DNA of 16,488 nt from Weeksellaceae bacterium. Lineage in GTDB: Bacteria; Bacteroidota; Bacteroidia; Flavobacteriales; Weeksellaceae. How positions within the stretch are numbered: the stretch's first letter is position 1; every line of letters begins with the position of its first letter. A model generated the notes under the pieces. It did not search any database. It was given only the letters and a program-made list of their open reading frames with translations, and had not been told where the DNA came from. Shown here one piece after another: positions 1 through 6,652 of the stretch. Position numbers and translations under genes: made by a program. The stretch covers positions 1-16,488 of the forward strand of contig JAKOOI010000322.1 in NCBI GenBank assembly GCA_022701475.1. Direction: 5' to 3'.

Positions 1-249
1 CCAAGGCTCGGGAAAAACGGCCCCGTCAATACAGATCCATTTAAAGAAGTTGTTTCCATTATAGACTGTACTTTCGCGGAAGATGATATTTTAAGCAGCT
101 TTAAATTTGATGTGGGAAATCATTGGGGTTATCTTTCCAGTTCGATGGTTCAGCATGATATTTTCCAGAACCTATACGGAACAGACAGGAACCTGATCAC
201 CGGCAGAACAAAAACCGGTGAAAATGTTTTTATGCTAACTGCACAATAA
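1..249 (+). CDS. 3' end of an unrecognised protein (partial)
   Basis: An open frame runs from the left edge (codons starting at base 1) to a TAA at 247-249 and encodes 82 residues. The fragment begins PRLGKNGPVNTDPF and ends TGENVFMLTAQ. It is polar and globular in composition, with one cysteine, several aromatics (including the HWGYLSS stretch) and no membrane segment. I do not recognise the family and see no catalytic motif. The codon usage looks normal for the window and there is no internal stop over the whole stretch, so it is probably the C-terminus of a real gene whose start lies outside. No clear terminator follows it. What it does cannot be said from this fragment. Confidence 0.6.
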   Translation, partial: PRLGKNGPVNTDPFKEVVSIIDCTFAEDDILSSFKFDVGNHWGYLSSSMVQHDIFQNLYGTDRNLITGRTKTGENVFMLTAQ

Positions 250-461
250 TTAAAACGTTATATGAAAATCCTGTACAAATTTGTGCAAGCACTGCAGGAT
301 GGCACAGAGATTGTAAAATTAATAGCCAATTAAACACTAATTTACGTTATGGAAAAAGTTAGAAATAAGTTTTCTTCTTTGTTGGAATACATCAAGAAAG
401 CAATATTCGTAAAGGATGTAATTTAATCGTTCCTACACATTTCAATATATCCGGATTACCT

Positions 462-497
462 TTATACACAACATACCGATTATACACAACATATCGA
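462..497. repeat. 18-bp tandem repeat, two copies
   Basis: TTATACACAACATACCGA (462-479) is followed directly by TTATACACAACATATCGA (480-497), with one mismatch. There is no gap. It lies in a non-coding stretch about 160 bases upstream of the small peptide gene at 658. Confidence 0.85.
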
Positions 498-581
498 TTC
501 ATTCTTTCCGCCGAATTCATCTGTCCGGCAGATCCTTAATTTTTAATGCTTGCCATTATTTCACCCATCGGTTTAATATAA

Positions 582-596
582 GTTAATTTTGGTTAA
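582..596 (+). promoter_or_regulatory. Putative operator GTTAA-N4-GGTTAA upstream of peptide gene
   Basis: Two GTTAA half-sites stand 10 bases apart in direct orientation (582-586 and 592-596). The same arrangement, with the same spacing, occurs on the minus strand at 7775-7789 upstream of the other double-glycine peptide. Both are followed, after 27 and 26 bases respectively, by a TAnnTTTA motif (here TATATTTA at 624-631) that resembles the Bacteroidetes -7 box TAnnTTTG. One helical turn between direct half-sites is what a dimeric regulator bound to one face of the DNA would need. That it is an operator is inference. Confidence 0.4.
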
Positions 597-657
597 AACA
601 TAAATATATCACAAAGAAGTGATTATATTTATAAAACCAATTCTTAATTAAACGATT

Positions 658-810
658 ATGAAAAATTTAAAAAAACTCAGAAAAAGTGAACTGAAAACGC
701 TTAAAGGCGGTGCAGCCCCTTTGGGATGCAATAACTGGGATCCGAGAGAAAGATGCTGCCGGGCATGGGCAGCAGATTACCAGGATAACCCGACCTGCCC
801 TGTTCCGTAG
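658..810 (+). CDS. Double-glycine leader peptide, bacteriocin-like (50 aa)
   Basis: The peptide starts with an 18-residue leader, MKNLKKLRKSELKTLKGG, of the double-glycine class that C39-type peptidases of peptide exporters cut after GG. The predicted 32-residue product has four cysteines (C24, C33, C34, C47), three tryptophan/tyrosine residues, and ends TCPVP. The leader matches that of the peptide at 7518-7721 at 11 of 18 positions, while the cores differ, as expected of a precursor family under different selection on leader and core. Flavobacterial proteins like this are usually annotated as bacteriocin-like, but antimicrobial activity is not shown. The start at 658 is fixed by the leader and an A/T-rich upstream region. 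The stop lies 3 bases from the end of the convergent menC gene. No exporter or modifying enzyme is in the window. Confidence 0.8.
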   Translation: MKNLKKLRKSELKTLKGGAAPLGCNNWDPRERCCRAWAADYQDNPTCPVP

Positions 811-813
811 CAG

Positions 814-1818
814 TTAGCTTTTATAAAACAGCAATTCTCCTTTCAGATCAAGCACTGACCCGAAATTGTTGGTAAACAAAGATCCGGTTCCCAATCCCTG
901 AGGCATCGGATTTTTTTTGGTGAAGGTATACTGGGCAATGGCATTCAGCCCGATGTTGCTTTCCAATGCAGAGGTGATCCACCAGCCGGTGTTCTGCTGT
1001 TCCGCCAGTGCAATCCATTCATCACAGCCTGCAAAGCCTCCTGCCAGAGCCGGTTTAAGAATAATAAACTGCGGCTTTACGGTTTCCAGCAGCCTCTTTT
1101 TTTCGTCATATCCTGTGACACCGATCAGCTCTTCATCCAGGGCAACAGGAGTAGGAGTTTCCGCACACAGGCCCGCCATCACTTCGGGATTTCCGGCTTT
1201 TACCGGCTGTTCTATGGAATGGATCTGCAGATCTGCCAGCTGCTGCAATACGGTTTTTGCTTCACCGGCAGTAAAACCTCCGTTTGCATCTACCCGGAGC
1301 TCCAGCCTGTCCACCGAAAATTTCTGCCTGAGTTTTTTAAGAATTTCGTATTCGGATTCCCAGTTTACGCCGATTTTCAGTTTAATGCAGTGGAATCCTT
1401 CATCCAGCTTTTCCCGGATCTGTTCTTCCATAAAGGCAATATCGCCCATCCAGATCAGGCCGTTGATGGTAATGGCTGCTTTTCCTTCCGTAAATGCACT
1501 GGGGAAGTAGAGGCTTCCACCGTATTTCAGGTTTAGCACGGCCTGTTCATATCCGAACCAGAGCGAAGGAAATTCTGTCAGTTCCTGTTTTACAATGGCC
1601 GGATCAAGATGAATGTGATCACACAGCCACTGCAGTTTCCGCTCGTAGTCCGGGCGGTCATCATAGCTCAGTCCGCGGAATACGGCGCATTCCCCTACCC
1701 CTTTTTTTCCGCTGTCCTCCAGTTCGAGGATGAAGGTTTCTTTTTCATGCAGAACGCCGCGGGAAGTCCCTCCCGGGCGTTTAAATTCCAACAGATGCCT
1801 GAAATAGGTTGCTTTCAT
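814..1818 (-). CDS. menC: o-Succinylbenzoate synthase, enolase superfamily
   Basis: The enzyme dehydrates SHCHC to o-succinylbenzoate, the aromatising step of menaquinone synthesis in the cytoplasm; menaquinone is the usual respiratory quinone of flavobacteria. The protein has 334 residues, normal for the family. It shows the enolase-superfamily layout: a capping domain (about 1-100), then a barrel with the KxK acid/base pair in IKLKIG (K146, K148), metal ligands D177 (in VDANGG), E203 (in IEQP) and D228 (in LDEE), and the second catalytic lysine K255 in LKPAL. Together these favour OSBS over dipeptide epimerase, but promiscuity within this superfamily is well known. The start codon overlaps the stop of fbp (ATGA), implying co-transcription and translational coupling. 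No other men gene is in the window. Confidence 0.9.
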   Translation of the reverse strand: MKATYFRHLLEFKRPGGTSRGVLHEKETFILELEDSGKKGVGECAVFRGLSYDDRPDYERKLQWLCDHIHLDPAIVKQELTEFPSLWFGYEQAVLNLKYGGSLYFPSAFTEGKAAITINGLIWMGDIAFMEEQIREKLDEGFHCIKLKIGVNWESEYEILKKLRQKFSVDRLELRVDANGGFTAGEAKTVLQQLADLQIHSIEQPVKAGNPEVMAGLCAETPTPVALDEELIGVTGYDEKKRLLETVKPQFIILKPALAGGFAGCDEWIALAEQQNTGWWITSALESNIGLNAIAQYTFTKKNPMPQGLGTGSLFTNNFGSVLDLKGELLFYKS

Positions 1819-2834
1819 TCTTTTACACTGTCAATGCGCATGAATTCTTCTGCCTTTTCCACCATATGTACGCTTCCGCAGAAAAAAGGAATCCTCTGGT
1901 GCAGCTCGGTAGGTTCAATTTCCAGGATCCTCCTGAAACCGTCGGATGCTTTTCCGCCGGCCTGTTCTGCCAGGAAAGCCATCGGATTGCACTCGTACAG
2001 GAGCCTCAGCTTTCCGTTCGGTGCCTGCGAATAGGAAGGATAGATATAAATTCCTCCCTTCAGCATATTCCTGTGGAAATCCGCTACCAGCGAACCGATG
2101 TACCTTGAGGTATAAGGCCGGTCGCCTTCTTCCATCTGACAGTATTTGAGGTAGTTTTTTACACCCTGCGGGAACTTGATATAGTTTCCTTCATTGATGG
2201 AATAAATCTTCCCGGTCTGCGGAAATTTCATATTCGGGTGGGAAAGGTAATAGGTACCCAGGGAAGGATCCAGTGTAAATCCGTTAACGCCGTGCCCGGT
2301 AGTGTATACGATCATGGTGGATGAACCGTAGACAACATACCCTGCCGCGATCTGATTGACCCCTTTTTGCAGGAAATCCTCAAGTTGTACAGGTGTTCCC
2401 GGTTCGGTTACCCTTCTGAAAATGGAGAAAATGGTTCCTACCGATACATTCACATCGATATTGGAAGAACCGTCGAGCGGGTCAATGAGTACCACATACT
2501 TGCTCAGGTGGCCGTTTTCACCGCATTTAATGTCGATAAAATCATCATTTTCCTCGGAAGCGATCCCGCATACCACCTCTCGCTGAGACAATGCGGTAAT
2601 AAAAATCTCATTGGCAATAACATCCAGCTTCTGCTGTTCTTCACCCTGAATATTTTCATTTCCGGCCTGCCCGATGATATCGGCGATCCCGGCTTTGTTC
2701 ACTTCCCTGTTTACGACTTTAGAAGCAAGCCTTATGGCACTCAGAAGGCGGGAAAACTCCCCGGTGGAATACTGAAAATCCTCCTGCTTATCAATAAGAA
2801 ATTCCCCTAACGTCTGTAATGGCTTATCTGACAT
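1815..2834 (-). CDS. fbp: Class I fructose-1,6-bisphosphatase
   Basis: This enzyme hydrolyses fructose 1,6-bisphosphate to fructose 6-phosphate, the committed step of gluconeogenesis in the cytoplasm. The 339-residue length is typical of class I. Hallmarks are SEEND at 93-97 (metal-binding glutamates), the phosphatase signature DPLDGSSN at 118-125, GGIYIYP at 260-266, and the sugar-phosphate and metal site [10 protein letters not shown] around 275-284 with E281, followed by AGGKASDG (292-299). All key residues are present. It is the first gene of a fbp-menC pair and diverges from lysC across a 317-base gap. The start at 2834 is preceded by an A-rich leader, as usual in this phylum. Nothing suggests truncation. 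Confidence 0.96.
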   Translation of the reverse strand: MSDKPLQTLGEFLIDKQEDFQYSTGEFSRLLSAIRLASKVVNREVNKAGIADIIGQAGNENIQGEEQQKLDVIANEIFITALSQREVVCGIASEENDDFIDIKCGENGHLSKYVVLIDPLDGSSNIDVNVSVGTIFSIFRRVTEPGTPVQLEDFLQKGVNQIAAGYVVYGSSTMIVYTTGHGVNGFTLDPSLGTYYLSHPNMKFPQTGKIYSINEGNYIKFPQGVKNYLKYCQMEEGDRPYTSRYIGSLVADFHRNMLKGGIYIYPSYSQAPNGKLRLLYECNPMAFLAEQAGGKASDGFRRILEIEPTELHQRIPFFCGSVHMVEKAEEFMRIDSVKE

Positions 2835-3151
2835 ATTTTTATTTTTACGATTTGCTCAAATTTCGTAAAATTTATCGCATTTAAAAAAATTTCTTTACAA
2901 AACACATGAACAACTGTTTTTCAAACACATACAACCTTACGTCTACCTTAATTCACAGGCCTTATCATCAAAATCCGTACCCGATTCGGCAGGCTGTAGA
3001 GACATAATGGTGGCCGGCAGCCTGATTTTAATGAAATCTTAAGCTGATCCCCTGAGCGTACTATTTCATATCTCGCCGTAAATTTATAATTTTGTCCCCC
3101 GTAAAATATTCCCCACAAATTTTATCTAACAATTTTATTATTAAGAATTTA
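2835..3151. other. Divergent fbp / lysC intergenic region
   Basis: These 317 bases separate divergent genes and should hold both promoters. On the plus side there is a good -7 box (3087-3094). On the minus side only a weak TAAATTTT-like match is seen about 45 bases upstream of fbp. A 7-bp inverted repeat (CAGGCTG 2990-2996, CAGCCTG 3018-3024) lies in the middle; its role is unknown. No gene or RNA was recognised. Confidence 0.5.
3087..3094 (+). promoter_or_regulatory. -7 box TAATTTTG of the lysC promoter
   Basis: TAATTTTG matches the Bacteroidetes -7 consensus TAnnTTTG exactly. At the proper distance upstream only TTT stands where TTG is expected. It lies 57 bases before the chosen lysC start and covers the alternative ATG at 3092, which argues against that longer start. 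Confidence 0.5.
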
Positions 3152-4390
3152 ATGAAAATTTTCAAGTTTGGTGGAGCATCAGTGAAGGATGCTGAAAGTG
3201 TAAAGAATGTATCCATGGTGCTGCAAAGCCAGGGATTTTCGAAGTGCCTGCTGGTAATTTCAGCAATGGGCAAGACAACTAATGAACTGGAAGAAGTGGT
3301 AGCACTTTATTTCAAGAAAGACCATTATCAAACTGAGATAGAAAAGATAAAACGGAAACACATGGAAATCGCAGAGGGGCTTTTTCCTGAAGGACATGCG
3401 GTTTTCGCGGAAATCAGCTTATTTTTTGACGATATCGATTCTTTCCTGCGACGGAATAAATCCCCGAATTACAGCTTTGTGTACGACCAGGTAGTGAGCT
3501 GCGGGGAAATGATTTCCACTAAGATCGTAAGCGAATACCTGAACGAAATCCAGTTCACCAATCAGTGGCTGGATGCCCGGGATTACGTAAAAACCGACAA
3601 TTCCTACCGGGAAGGGGTGGTAGACTGGACTAAAACAGAGGAATTCATTTCCACCCTGAACAGGGAAATCTGTTACGTAACCCAGGGCTTCATCGGTTCG
3701 GACGAAAACAACTTTACCGTTACCCTGGGAAGAGAAGGGTCCGATTACTCTGCCGCTATTTTTGCCTATTGCCTGAATGCGGATGCCATGACGATATGGA
3801 AAGATGTGCCGGGGGTAATGACGGGCGATCCGAGAAAATTCAAGGATGTCACGCTTCTTTCCTACATTTCCTACGAAGAGGCCATTGAGATGGCATACTA
3901 CGGAGCCAGCGTAATCCACCCGAAGACGCTGCAGCCGCTTCAGCAGAAAAATATTCCTTTTTATGTAAAATCTTTCGTGGATCCTGCCAAAGAAGGAACA
4001 AAAGTAGGTGCTTCCGAGAAAAACCAAAGCGAGGAATCTTATATCCTGAAAGAAAACCAGACCCTTCTGAAAATTTCCACCCGGGATTTTTCCTTTATTG
4101 CAGAAGACCATATGAGTCTCATTTTCGGCTACCTTTCCAAATATAAAATCAAGGTTTCCCTGATGCAGAACTCGGCCATCTCGCTGGCCCTGTGCCTGGA
4201 AGATAAATTCGGTACGGCAGAAGAACTTAATGAGGAACTTCAGAAGTCCTTCAGAACGGAAATGGTAAAAAATGTATCTTTATTCACGGTAAGGAATGCA
4301 AAAATGGAAAACTTAGATCAATTTTACCGGGAAAAAAGTGTATTATTGGAACAGATTTCGAAGAATACACTTCAAATGGTAACACAATAA
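3152..4390 (+). CDS. lysC: Aspartate kinase (monofunctional)
   Basis: The enzyme phosphorylates aspartate, opening the pathway to lysine/diaminopimelate, threonine and methionine. I place the start at 3152 because the protein then begins MKIFKFGGAS, the usual N-terminus with the KFGGAS nucleotide motif at residues 5-10. The longer frame from 3092 would start inside the promoter. The resulting 412-residue protein shows SCGEM (116-120), GREGSDYSA (193-201), DVPGVMTGDPR (218-228) and GASVIHPKTLQP (251-262), then a C-terminal regulatory region of ACT type with low conservation. There is no homoserine dehydrogenase fusion, unlike the bifunctional ThrA form also found in Bacteroidetes. A 22-base gap to the next gene, with no terminator, suggests co-transcription. 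Feedback specificity cannot be read from sequence. Confidence 0.93.
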   Translation: MKIFKFGGASVKDAESVKNVSMVLQSQGFSKCLLVISAMGKTTNELEEVVALYFKKDHYQTEIEKIKRKHMEIAEGLFPEGHAVFAEISLFFDDIDSFLRRNKSPNYSFVYDQVVSCGEMISTKIVSEYLNEIQFTNQWLDARDYVKTDNSYREGVVDWTKTEEFISTLNREICYVTQGFIGSDENNFTVTLGREGSDYSAAIFAYCLNADAMTIWKDVPGVMTGDPRKFKDVTLLSYISYEEAIEMAYYGASVIHPKTLQPLQQKNIPFYVKSFVDPAKEGTKVGASEKNQSEESYILKENQTLLKISTRDFSFIAEDHMSLIFGYLSKYKIKVSLMQNSAISLALCLEDKFGTAEELNEELQKSFRTEMVKNVSLFTVRNAKMENLDQFYREKSVLLEQISKNTLQMVTQ

Positions 4391-4412
4391 AACTAATTGC
4401 GACTAAACACAC

Positions 4413-6254
4413 ATGAGTTTAATTTCGAAAAACGATTTAATCAAAGCTTCCGGCTTGAATAAAATAGGGTTTCTCAAGAATCCTGTAGCTTCTGCTGTCA
4501 TGAGCATTGCCAAGATAAACGAAGTCAATAAACTGTATGACAAACTCAAAGATAAGGAAGGTAAAGACTTTTTCGACTCATTTGTGAGGGAACGCAACCT
4601 TAGCTATATCGCCTTTGAAGAAGACCTTGCCAAGATTCCAAAAACCGGGCCATTTATCCTGGTTTCCAATCACCCGCTGGGTGCTATCGACGGGATCCTG
4701 ATGTGCAAGGTCCTTTCTGAAGTCCGTCCCGATTTCAAAGTAATGGGGAATTTCCTGCTGGAAAAGATCAAGCCGATGGAACCTTACGTTATTGCCGTCA
4801 ACCCTTTTGAGAAAAGGAAAGAAGCGTACAGCAGCGCTTCCGGCATGAGGGGAACTTTAAAACACCTTCAGGAAGGAGGATGTGTAGGGATCTTCCCCGC
4901 AGGCGAAGTTTCGAATAAAAACAACCCGTACGGGGAAATTTTAGACAAAGAATGGGAAAAGCCGGCACTTAAGCTGATCAAGATGGCCAAAGTGCCGGTG
5001 GTTCCTATGTATTTCCATGCCAAAAACAGCCGCATGTTCTATCAGGTAGCCAAACTGCATCCCAATCTCCAGACGCTGATGCTTCCTGCCGAAATGATGA
5101 ACGAAAGGGAAAAACCGATCCGGATCCGGATCGGAAAACCGATTTCCGTAAAGGCTATGGATGACATGGAAACCACGGAAGAACTGGGTGAATTCCTCAA
5201 GCGGAAGGTATACATGATGAAATCCTATTACGAAAAAAGGAAATCCCTGGCACAGAGCATCAATCTGAAAAATCTGTCGCTGAAATTCCCTCTGCTGAAG
5301 GAAGAAAACATTGTCCAGAATATCATAGACGAAACCCCGAAAGAAGACATCCTCACCGACATCAATAAACTGAAGGGCACCGACAAGATGTTTTTCAGCA
5401 ACGGGAACTATGAAGTCTATTTTACTTCATACGAGGAAATCCCTTCGATCATGCGGGAAATCGGCCGCCAGCGCGAGCTTACGTTCCGGGCGGTAGGCGA
5501 AGGAAGCAACCTCCCTTTTGACCTCGATGAATATGACAAGCATTATCACCACCTTTTCCTATGGGACAGTGCTGCCGAAAAACTGGTGGGCGCTTACAGG
5601 ATGGCGCTGGGAAAAGAGGTCATGAAGAAATCCGGGATCCGGGGGTTCTATACAAGCTCGCTCTTCGAGTTCGAACAGGACATCCATCCCTTCTTCAAGA
5701 AGGTGATCGAAATGGGCCGGGCCTACATTTGCCAGGAATACCAGCAGAAACCGCTTCCCCTGTTTCTTTTATGGCGGGGAATTGTACATGTCTGCCTCCG
5801 GAACCCGGACCATAAATTTCTGATGGGCGGAGTAAGCATCTCCAATAAATTTTCGGAGTTCTCAAAATCCCTGATGATCGAGTTTATGCGTTCCAATTAT
5901 TATGACTCTGCCGTGGCACAGTATATTACACCGAGAAACGATTATAAAGTGAAGCTCCGCGATCGCGACAAGCACCTGTTTTTTGAGGAAATGGAGTCCG
6001 ATCTCAACAAGCTGGATAAAATCATTGATGACCTGGAGCCGGAACTGAGGCTGCCGGTCCTGATTAAAAAATACATCAAACAGAATGCACGGGTGATCGC
6101 ATTTAACGTAGACCCGAACTTCAATGATGCCATTGACGGACTGATGTACATCCGCATCAGCGATCTGCCTGAAAGCACCATTAAACCGGTACTGGAAGAG
6201 ATGAGCGAACAGATCCGGCGGGAGCAGGAAAATAATCCGGCTGAAAATCAGTAG
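4413..6254 (+). CDS. olsF: Bifunctional acyltransferase for ornithine/amino-acid lipid synthesis (OlsF-type)
   Basis: This is a 613-residue fusion of two acyltransferases. Residues about 75-270 form a PlsC-like O-acyltransferase: SNHPLGAIDG at 85-94 (histidine to aspartate spaced H-X5-D rather than the classic H-X4-D), FPAGEVS at 161-167, and VVPMYFHAKNS at 196-206. Residues about 330-600 resemble the GNAT-like N-acyltransferase of OlsB/hemolysin-type proteins, with RELTFRAVGEG at 354-364 and EMGRAYI at 433-439. The same domain order is known from OlsF of Serratia and Flavobacterium, which makes ornithine lipids in one polypeptide: N-acylation of the amino acid, then O-acylation of the lyso-lipid. 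In Bacteroidetes related enzymes also make glycine lipids, so the head group here is uncertain. It acts at the inner face of the cytoplasmic membrane. It follows lysC closely, perhaps sharing its promoter. Confidence 0.82.
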   Translation: MSLISKNDLIKASGLNKIGFLKNPVASAVMSIAKINEVNKLYDKLKDKEGKDFFDSFVRERNLSYIAFEEDLAKIPKTGPFILVSNHPLGAIDGILMCKVLSEVRPDFKVMGNFLLEKIKPMEPYVIAVNPFEKRKEAYSSASGMRGTLKHLQEGGCVGIFPAGEVSNKNNPYGEILDKEWEKPALKLIKMAKVPVVPMYFHAKNSRMFYQVAKLHPNLQTLMLPAEMMNEREKPIRIRIGKPISVKAMDDMETTEELGEFLKRKVYMMKSYYEKRKSLAQSINLKNLSLKFPLLKEENIVQNIIDETPKEDILTDINKLKGTDKMFFSNGNYEVYFTSYEEIPSIMREIGRQRELTFRAVGEGSNLPFDLDEYDKHYHHLFLWDSAAEKLVGAYRMALGKEVMKKSGIRGFYTSSLFEFEQDIHPFFKKVIEMGRAYICQEYQQKPLPLFLLWRGIVHVCLRNPDHKFLMGGVSISNKFSEFSKSLMIEFMRSNYYDSAVAQYITPRNDYKVKLRDRDKHLFFEEMESDLNKLDKIIDDLEPELRLPVLIKKYIKQNARVIAFNVDPNFNDAIDGLMYIRISDLPESTIKPVLEEMSEQIRREQENNPAENQ

Positions 6255-6289
6255 GTTTTCGCTTTTATTAAAAAAAGTACTGTTAATAC

Positions 6290-6320
6290 TTGCTTCATAT
6301 AGGAAAACCTTGTACTTTTG
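6290..6320 (+). promoter_or_regulatory. Promoter of first tRNA-Phe
   Basis: TTG (6290-6292) and TACTTTTG (6313-6320) are separated by 20 bases, an exact fit to the Bacteroidetes TTG/TAnnTTTG promoter. The tRNA starts 31 bases further on. The second tRNA copy has the same architecture with identical spacings. Confidence 0.75.
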
Positions 6321-6351
6321 CATCACTTTAAAACAACGAAGTACAAGAAAC

Positions 6352-6424
6352 GGTTTCTTAGCTCAGTTGGTAGAGCAATGGATTGAAAATCCATGTGTCC
6401 CTGGTTCGATTCCTGGAGAAACCA
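6352..6424 (+). tRNA. tRNA-Phe (GAA), copy 1
   Basis: This is a 73-nt cloverleaf. Acceptor GGTTTCT pairs with AGAAACC, the D-arm is GCTC/GAGC, anticodon stem ATGGA/TCCAT flanks loop TTGAAAA with anticodon GAA, and the T loop is TTCGATT. The T stem CCTGG/CCTGG has a U-U mismatch at its middle pair. The discriminator is A; the 3' CCA is not encoded (ACCT follows). It is identical in sequence to copy 2. Confidence 0.96.
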
Positions 6425-6428
6425 CCTG

Positions 6429-6460
6429 GAAAACCACCTGTCAAAAGGTGGTTTTCTTTT
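6429..6460 (+). terminator. Intrinsic terminator after tRNA-Phe copy 1
   Basis: The 11-bp perfect stem GAAAACCACCT (6429-6439) / AGGTGGTTTTC (6446-6456) has a 6-base loop and is followed by TTTTC. The left arm nearly repeats the 3' end of the tRNA just upstream (GAAACCACCT, 6418-6427), so the right arm could in principle pair with the tRNA end instead. Confidence 0.8.
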
Positions 6461-6478
6461 CAAAGTTTTAAATAAAAA

Positions 6479-6509
6479 TTGCTTAACTTAATAATTAGTA
6501 TTAGTTTTG
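6479..6509 (+). promoter_or_regulatory. Promoter of second tRNA-Phe
   Basis: TTG (6479-6481), 20 bases, then TAGTTTTG (6502-6509), again 31 bases before the tRNA. Between box and gene lies a perfect hairpin ACTTCG-CGAA-CGAAGT (6514-6529), absent in that exact form from copy 1. Confidence 0.75.
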
Positions 6510-6540
6510 CATCACTTCGCGAACGAAGTACAACACAAAC

Positions 6541-6613
6541 GGTTTCTTAGCTCAGTTGGTAGAGCAATGGATTGAAAATCCATGTGTCCCTGGTTCGATT
6601 CCTGGAGAAACCA
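6541..6613 (+). tRNA. tRNA-Phe (GAA), copy 2
   Basis: The 73 bases are identical to copy 1, 189 bases downstream, with the same U-U mismatch in the T stem and no encoded CCA. Having its own promoter and terminator, it is an independent transcription unit rather than part of one tRNA operon. Confidence 0.96.
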
Positions 6614-6615
6614 CG

Positions 6616-6650
6616 AAAACCATCTCGTTTATCCGGGATGGTTTTTTATT
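6616..6650 (+). terminator. Terminator after tRNA-Phe copy 2, perhaps bidirectional
   Basis: AAAACCATC (6616-6624) pairs with GATGGTTTT (6637-6645), with two further possible pairs at the inner end, followed by a T-rich tail. It also sits just past the stop of the convergent GLPGLI gene (6653), so it may serve both. Confidence 0.7.
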
Positions 6651-6652
6651 TT

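Larger units (their letters stand above)
250..657. other. Gene-poor stretch upstream of the first double-glycine peptide
   Basis: These 408 bases hold no convincing gene. They contain two tiny open frames, 262-333 (23 aa) and 349-426 (25 aa), each closely preceded by ACGTTAT; a two-copy 18-base tandem repeat at 462-497; and the upstream element of the peptide gene at 582-596 with a TAnnTTTA motif at 624-631. No RNA gene was recognised. Confidence 0.6.

Noticed and set aside
462..497. Tandem repeat considered as the remnant of a CRISPR array
   Set aside because: There is no spacer between the copies, only two copies exist, and no cas gene is near.
917..2810. Several plus-strand open frames of 60-200 codons across the fbp-menC region
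   Set aside because: They are shadows of the two clearly recognised minus-strand enzymes and encode no recognisable protein.
3092..3151. Upstream extension of lysC by 20 codons
   Set aside because: The extension starts within the TAATTTTG promoter box, and the conserved N-terminus begins at MKIFKFGG (3152).
3419..4111. Minus-strand open frame of 230 codons inside lysC
   Set aside because: It lies wholly within aspartate kinase codons and has no family features; it is an antisense shadow.
5862..6326. Minus-strand open frame of 154 codons over the end of olsF
   Set aside because: It is an antisense shadow of the acyltransferase and extends into the tRNA promoter.
6352..6613. tRNA-Phe pair considered as an attachment site with integrated element
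   Set aside because: No integrase or phage gene is present, and the interval between the repeats is a small spacer with a terminator and promoter.
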